Origin: an uncultured Amaricoccus sp.
GTDB lineage: Bacteria; Pseudomonadota; Alphaproteobacteria; Rhodobacterales; Rhodobacteraceae
Assembly (NCBI RefSeq): GCF_937858865.1
Contig: NZ_CALLYO010000559.1
Coordinates: 1 to 6,348, forward strand
Reading direction: 5' to 3'
DNA length: 6,348 nucleotides
Of this stretch, positions 6,189 through 6,348 are shown one piece after another. The notes beneath the pieces were generated by a model. That model was not told the DNA's origin, did not search any database, and was given only the letters and a program-made list of their open reading frames with translations. Made by a program: the position numbers and the translations under genes. The first letter of the stretch is position 1. Each line of letters begins with the position of its first letter.

Positions 6189-6221
6189 GACTGGAATGAG
6201 GCTGGAAAGGGGCTGGAAAGC
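6189..6221 (+). repeat. Three tandem 11-bp imperfect repeats
   Basis: Three consecutive 11-mers: GACTGGAATGA, GGCTGGAAAGG and GGCTGGAAAGC. The last two share ten of eleven bases; the first is degenerate. They lie in the non-coding gap between mnmA and the transposase end. They could be part of the insertion element's terminal region, protein-binding iterons, or a small slippage product. Confidence 0.55.
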
Positions 6222-6228
6222 AGCCATA

Positions 6229-6348
6229 CGAATTGCGGCTGTGACCAGAGGTTAAAAGCGTGATGACGTTATGCTGAAGCGTATCCGGCGTTGGTGAGGT
6301 AGTTTGCGCACTCCTGCGGGTCGAAGGTGTCGAGGAGGAGGCCGATGG
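6229..6348 (-). mobile_element. Right end of an IS630-like element (boundary uncertain)
   Basis: IS630 elements usually end within some tens of bases after the transposase stop, beside a duplicated TA. The TA at 6227-6228 is one possible junction, followed by CGAATTGCGGCTGTGACC. The opposite end is not in the window, so the terminal inverted repeat cannot be confirmed. The left limit given here is only a guess; the 11-bp repeats could lie inside or outside the element. Confidence 0.35.
6269..6348 (-). CDS. IS630-family transposase, C-terminal end only
   Basis: The last 25 codons of a minus-strand gene that continues past the window edge, ending in TAA at 6269-6271. The peptide reads IGLLLDTFDPQECANYLTNAGYASA. 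The pattern F-x-P-x-E-C-x-N-Y-[FL]-x-x-A-G-Y just before the stop is the characteristic end of many IS630-family (Tc1/mariner-like DDE) transposases, which cut and paste into TA targets. The DDE catalytic residues lie outside the window, so I cannot say whether the gene is intact. It is convergent with mnmA, with 146 nt between their stops. The short peptide limits certainty, but the motif is distinctive. Confidence 0.75.
   Translation of the reverse strand, partial: IGLLLDTFDPQECANYLTNAGYASA

Noticed and set aside
6221..6241. CAGCC/GGCTG hairpin as an mnmA terminator
   Set aside because: The stem is only 5 bp, the loop is 11 nt and no U-tract follows.

Overview
The window is chromosomal DNA from a high-GC alphaproteobacterium, most likely of the Rhodobacterales. 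Three things point there: a near-canonical CtrA cell-cycle/developmental regulator, the adjacent DUF1153 protein SciP, and an MnmA whose sequence (LNSLG lead-in, [28 protein letters not shown], the xVFGGGWI end) reads like Rhodobacteraceae MnmA. I attribute the lineage by recognition only; no search was run.

Layout, left to right. (1) 1-478, minus: the first 159 codons of a Crp/Fnr-type regulator, cut by the window edge. (2) 522-3485, minus: a compact tctC-tctB-tctA set for a tripartite tricarboxylate transporter (periplasmic binding protein, small and large membrane subunits). The Crp/Fnr gene lies 43 nt downstream of it on the same strand. (3) 3486-3729: intergenic, with a candidate ctrA terminator, a weak candidate tct promoter and a leader hairpin. 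(4) 3730-4443, minus: ctrA. (5) 4547-4825, minus: sciP. (6) 4826-4958: a divergent control region with a CtrA-like box, a dyad and a good sigma-70-type promoter for mnmA. (7) 4959-6122, plus: mnmA. (8) 6123-6268: non-coding, with three 11-bp tandem repeats. (9) 6269-6348, minus: the last 25 codons of an IS630-family transposase.

How the parts fit. ctrA and sciP code for a response regulator and its known antagonist. Near-consensus CtrA boxes lie upstream of both genes, so the sequence suggests a local feedback circuit: CtrA acting on ctrA and sciP, and SciP restraining CtrA. The mnmA promoter lies directly beside the second box, which could tie a tRNA-modification gene to the same circuit or could simply reflect shared intergenic space. 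The tct set and the Crp/Fnr gene look like a separate uptake-plus-regulator cassette downstream of ctrA. The transposase end marks a mobile-element boundary on the right.

I see no new enzyme system, CRISPR array, tRNA or rRNA. The most interesting content is the regulatory architecture around ctrA, sciP and mnmA.
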